A stretch of DNA of 16,799 bases from Brevibacillus sp. (GTDB lineage Bacteria; Bacillota; Bacilli; Brevibacillales; Brevibacillaceae): positions 1 to 16,799 of the forward strand of contig JARDZO010000107.1 in assembly GCA_029240815.1 (NCBI GenBank). Direction: 5' to 3'. The notes under the pieces were generated by a model. It saw only the letters and a program-made list of their open reading frames with translations, did not search any database and was not told the origin of the DNA. Of this stretch, positions 16,001 to 16,799 are shown one piece after another (the first letter of the stretch is position 1; each line of letters opens with the position of its first letter). A program made the translations under genes and the position numbers.

Positions 16001-16799
16001 TGGAGGAGAGAGGTACGCGGGAACCGAGAATGATGCGCGTGGAGAAATGCTCCATCTCCCGGTCGCGGTCGATCGCTGGATTGGTCACGACAGCGACGCT
16101 CTCCTTCATGTAATCGGTGAGGTTTTGCCGCTCTTTGGATAGTGCGCCGAGCGGGCCGTCATGACCGAGCGAGCGGATCGGCTCAGCACCGTTGGTAGCC
16201 ATTTGCTCCACCAGCTGGACTTGCTCGCGGTCCCAGCCAAATGCGCTGTAAATAGAAGAAGTCGGTACAGGGACATCAGGTTCTGTGGACAAGGCATGAA
16301 TGTCATAGGCGTAATGCAAATGCTGGCGAGAGCCTTCTGGTTGCACCTTTTGCGCAAAGCGTTCATAGACCATTTGTTGCAGTTCATGGTGGGCGATGAC
16401 CTCGACATCTCGATCTTTGTGCAGGATGACGCCTACTTTTTCGCCAGGGGCCAATGATTTAGGCTCACTCGCCATGTCATGGACACTGATGACACCCTGC
16501 TCCGAAGAGAAATACAGGGAGTCAGGTCCTTCCACCATCCAGAGTGGACGCAATCCGAGGGCATCGACGCTAAACACACATTCAGACGAATAGCGCGACA
16601 CAATACCAACAGGTCCTTGGGCAAAATGACCCCAAGCCTGTCGCACATATACGTACAGATCCTGTAGATGCGCCGGAAGGTTCTTCATTTCATGGTGAAT
16701 CGGCGGGAAGACGACCTCCATTGCTTCAAACAGGCTCAGACCATACCGATGGATAAACGTCTCGATCGTGCGGTTGAGGTTTTGTGAATCACTGCCGCC
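13068..16799 (-). CDS. gltB: glutamate synthase large subunit, divergent type, 5' partial
   Basis: The frame is open to the window edge, giving 1243 visible residues (numbered from the edge); roughly the first 280 of a usual 1500-residue GltB, with the catalytic Cys of the glutaminase domain, are missing. The end of the class II amidotransferase domain starts with SDSQNLN and includes DALGLRPLW. The central domain follows, then the FMN domain at about 560-950 (SSMSFGSQNETAF, KPGEGGHLPGSK, NNHDIYSIEDLAQ, SGFDGGTGAARVHALQHVGLP). The 3Fe-4S cluster cysteines are C831, C837 and C842 (C-x5-C-x4-C in GCTTCRGCHLDTC). The beta-helix domain covers about 975-1200. Several signatures differ from standard GltB (for example NNHDIYS for PHHDIYS, and GCTTCRGCH for GCIMMRKCH). 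It makes glutamate from glutamine and 2-oxoglutarate in the family. No gltD follows it; yugP does, after a terminator. Confidence 0.9.
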   Translation of the reverse strand, partial: GGSDSQNLNRTIETFIHRYGLSLFEAMEVVFPPIHHEMKNLPAHLQDLYVYVRQAWGHFAQGPVGIVSRYSSECVFSVDALGLRPLWMVEGPDSLYFSSEQGVISVHDMASEPKSLAPGEKVGVILHKDRDVEVIAHHELQQMVYERFAQKVQPEGSRQHLHYAYDIHALSTEPDVPVPTSSIYSAFGWDREQVQLVEQMATNGAEPIRSLGHDGPLGALSKERQNLTDYMKESVAVVTNPAIDRDREMEHFSTRIILGSRVPLSSNSSSYQCLELPSPLLLEGQSLQNTATQNGTQSLEKIIHFFNNHPTSIAILSTHFTQQDGYEAGLEQLRKAAVKAVESGSVLIILDDTDTHQQEKYWMDPLLAVSVVDQCLKAAISEEGISLRRKTGIVLRSGAIRSLHDLALSIGSGADAVSPYLMFATATGKNTNTAPGNLYSALNKGLEKVISTIGIHELRGYGRLFSAIGLRDELAAALGIVNFCGSEHAGLSFADLQEDSIRRHLDFSSETARESKTFHIFPRLWKLIGQMAAGDIPYSDYALKLDENERENPIAIRHTADFVFEKAVSQVEPEHVDISVGDHSLPFLISSMSFGSQNETAFRAYPEAADQLNMLCMNGEGGEIRDMLGRYRKTRGIQVASGRFGINVELANAAYILEIKIGQGAKPGEGGHLPGSKVTAKIAAARNAAIGSDLISPSNNHDIYSIEDLAQMITELKTANDKAKVCVKVPIVPNIGTIAVGVAKAGADFITLSGFDGGTGAARVHALQHVGLPAEIGIKAAHNALLEAGLRDQVELWADGGVKSAADVLKLMLLGANRIGFGTLAMIAVGCTTCRGCHLDTCHVGIATQIDSIEEAHEKGLRRFVPRQTDLAVSGLKTFFTLFAEEVRRITAALGFTRAQDLVGRSDLLVQTRMLTKIDLTWLLITHPLSTATAAATATSETAEDDRVLVTAGTLRGERENPYFNDERPIQETFSRVLSGERVLGSRWAGARVENHLDGSYTSLPEVSLHFVAGSVPGNGLAAYNVQGVNIRVEGGAQDSVGKTSFGGRLSVLKAKGLQGEFVNGSVGKSFCYGAQKGLFIVQGNADSRACIRLSGADVVFGGEITQPIQDHLGGIGARANLKGFAFEYMTNGRAVVLGDPGPWICAGMTGGVVYVKLSPEMGFDKAALERRIAKGAKVFLYNLDQQGIRDIQELLGAYKEELHATGQYETEQRVQTWIEEATSQFVMLTPKKEQADPSVSTE

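Overview
The window looks like chromosomal DNA of a low-to-mid GC Gram-positive bacterium of the Bacillales. Strong Shine-Dalgarno sequences (GGAGG-type), a YugP-family membrane protease, a SCOT-type CoA transferase close to Bacillus ScoAB, and rho-independent terminators all fit. A Brevibacillus or close relative is my best guess from overall gene character, but I could not test this by a search. No RNA genes, CRISPR arrays, insertion sequences or phage genes were seen.

Region 1 (1-1720, plus strand) holds the 3' part of a GNAT acyltransferase and, one base after its stop, a menC/N-acylamino-acid racemase of the enolase superfamily. This pair matches a described module that converts D-amino acids to L-amino acids through N-succinyl derivatives. 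The region is visibly more A+T rich than what follows.

Region 2 (1950-12064, plus strand) is one long catabolic cluster of eleven tightly packed genes: 3-hydroxyacyl-CoA dehydrogenase, IclR regulator, CoA-transferase A and B, enoyl-CoA hydratase, acyl-CoA dehydrogenase, thiolase, D-2-hydroxyacid dehydrogenase, tartrate/D-malate-type decarboxylating dehydrogenase, and ETF beta and alpha. Together they give acid activation (CoA transferase), all four beta-oxidation steps, and the electron acceptor for the first oxidation. This is the same set of functions as the dca (dicarboxylate/adipate) clusters of proteobacteria, with two unexpected hydroxyacid dehydrogenases added. Two overlapping perfect palindromes just after iclR (3572-3596) are a strong candidate operator for that regulator. 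A bidirectional terminator hairpin at 12123-12153 ends the cluster.

Region 3 (12173-16799, minus strand) is convergent with the operon. It holds yugP (membrane zinc metallopeptidase) with a good sigma-A promoter, and upstream of it a divergent glutamate synthase large subunit (gltB), cut off at its 5' end by the window edge. gltB ends at its own terminator and no gltD follows. A consensus-like plus-strand promoter between yugP and gltB points antisense into gltB.

The most interesting material is the region 2 pathway, whose substrate is not known from the sequence, and the IclR operator that probably controls it.
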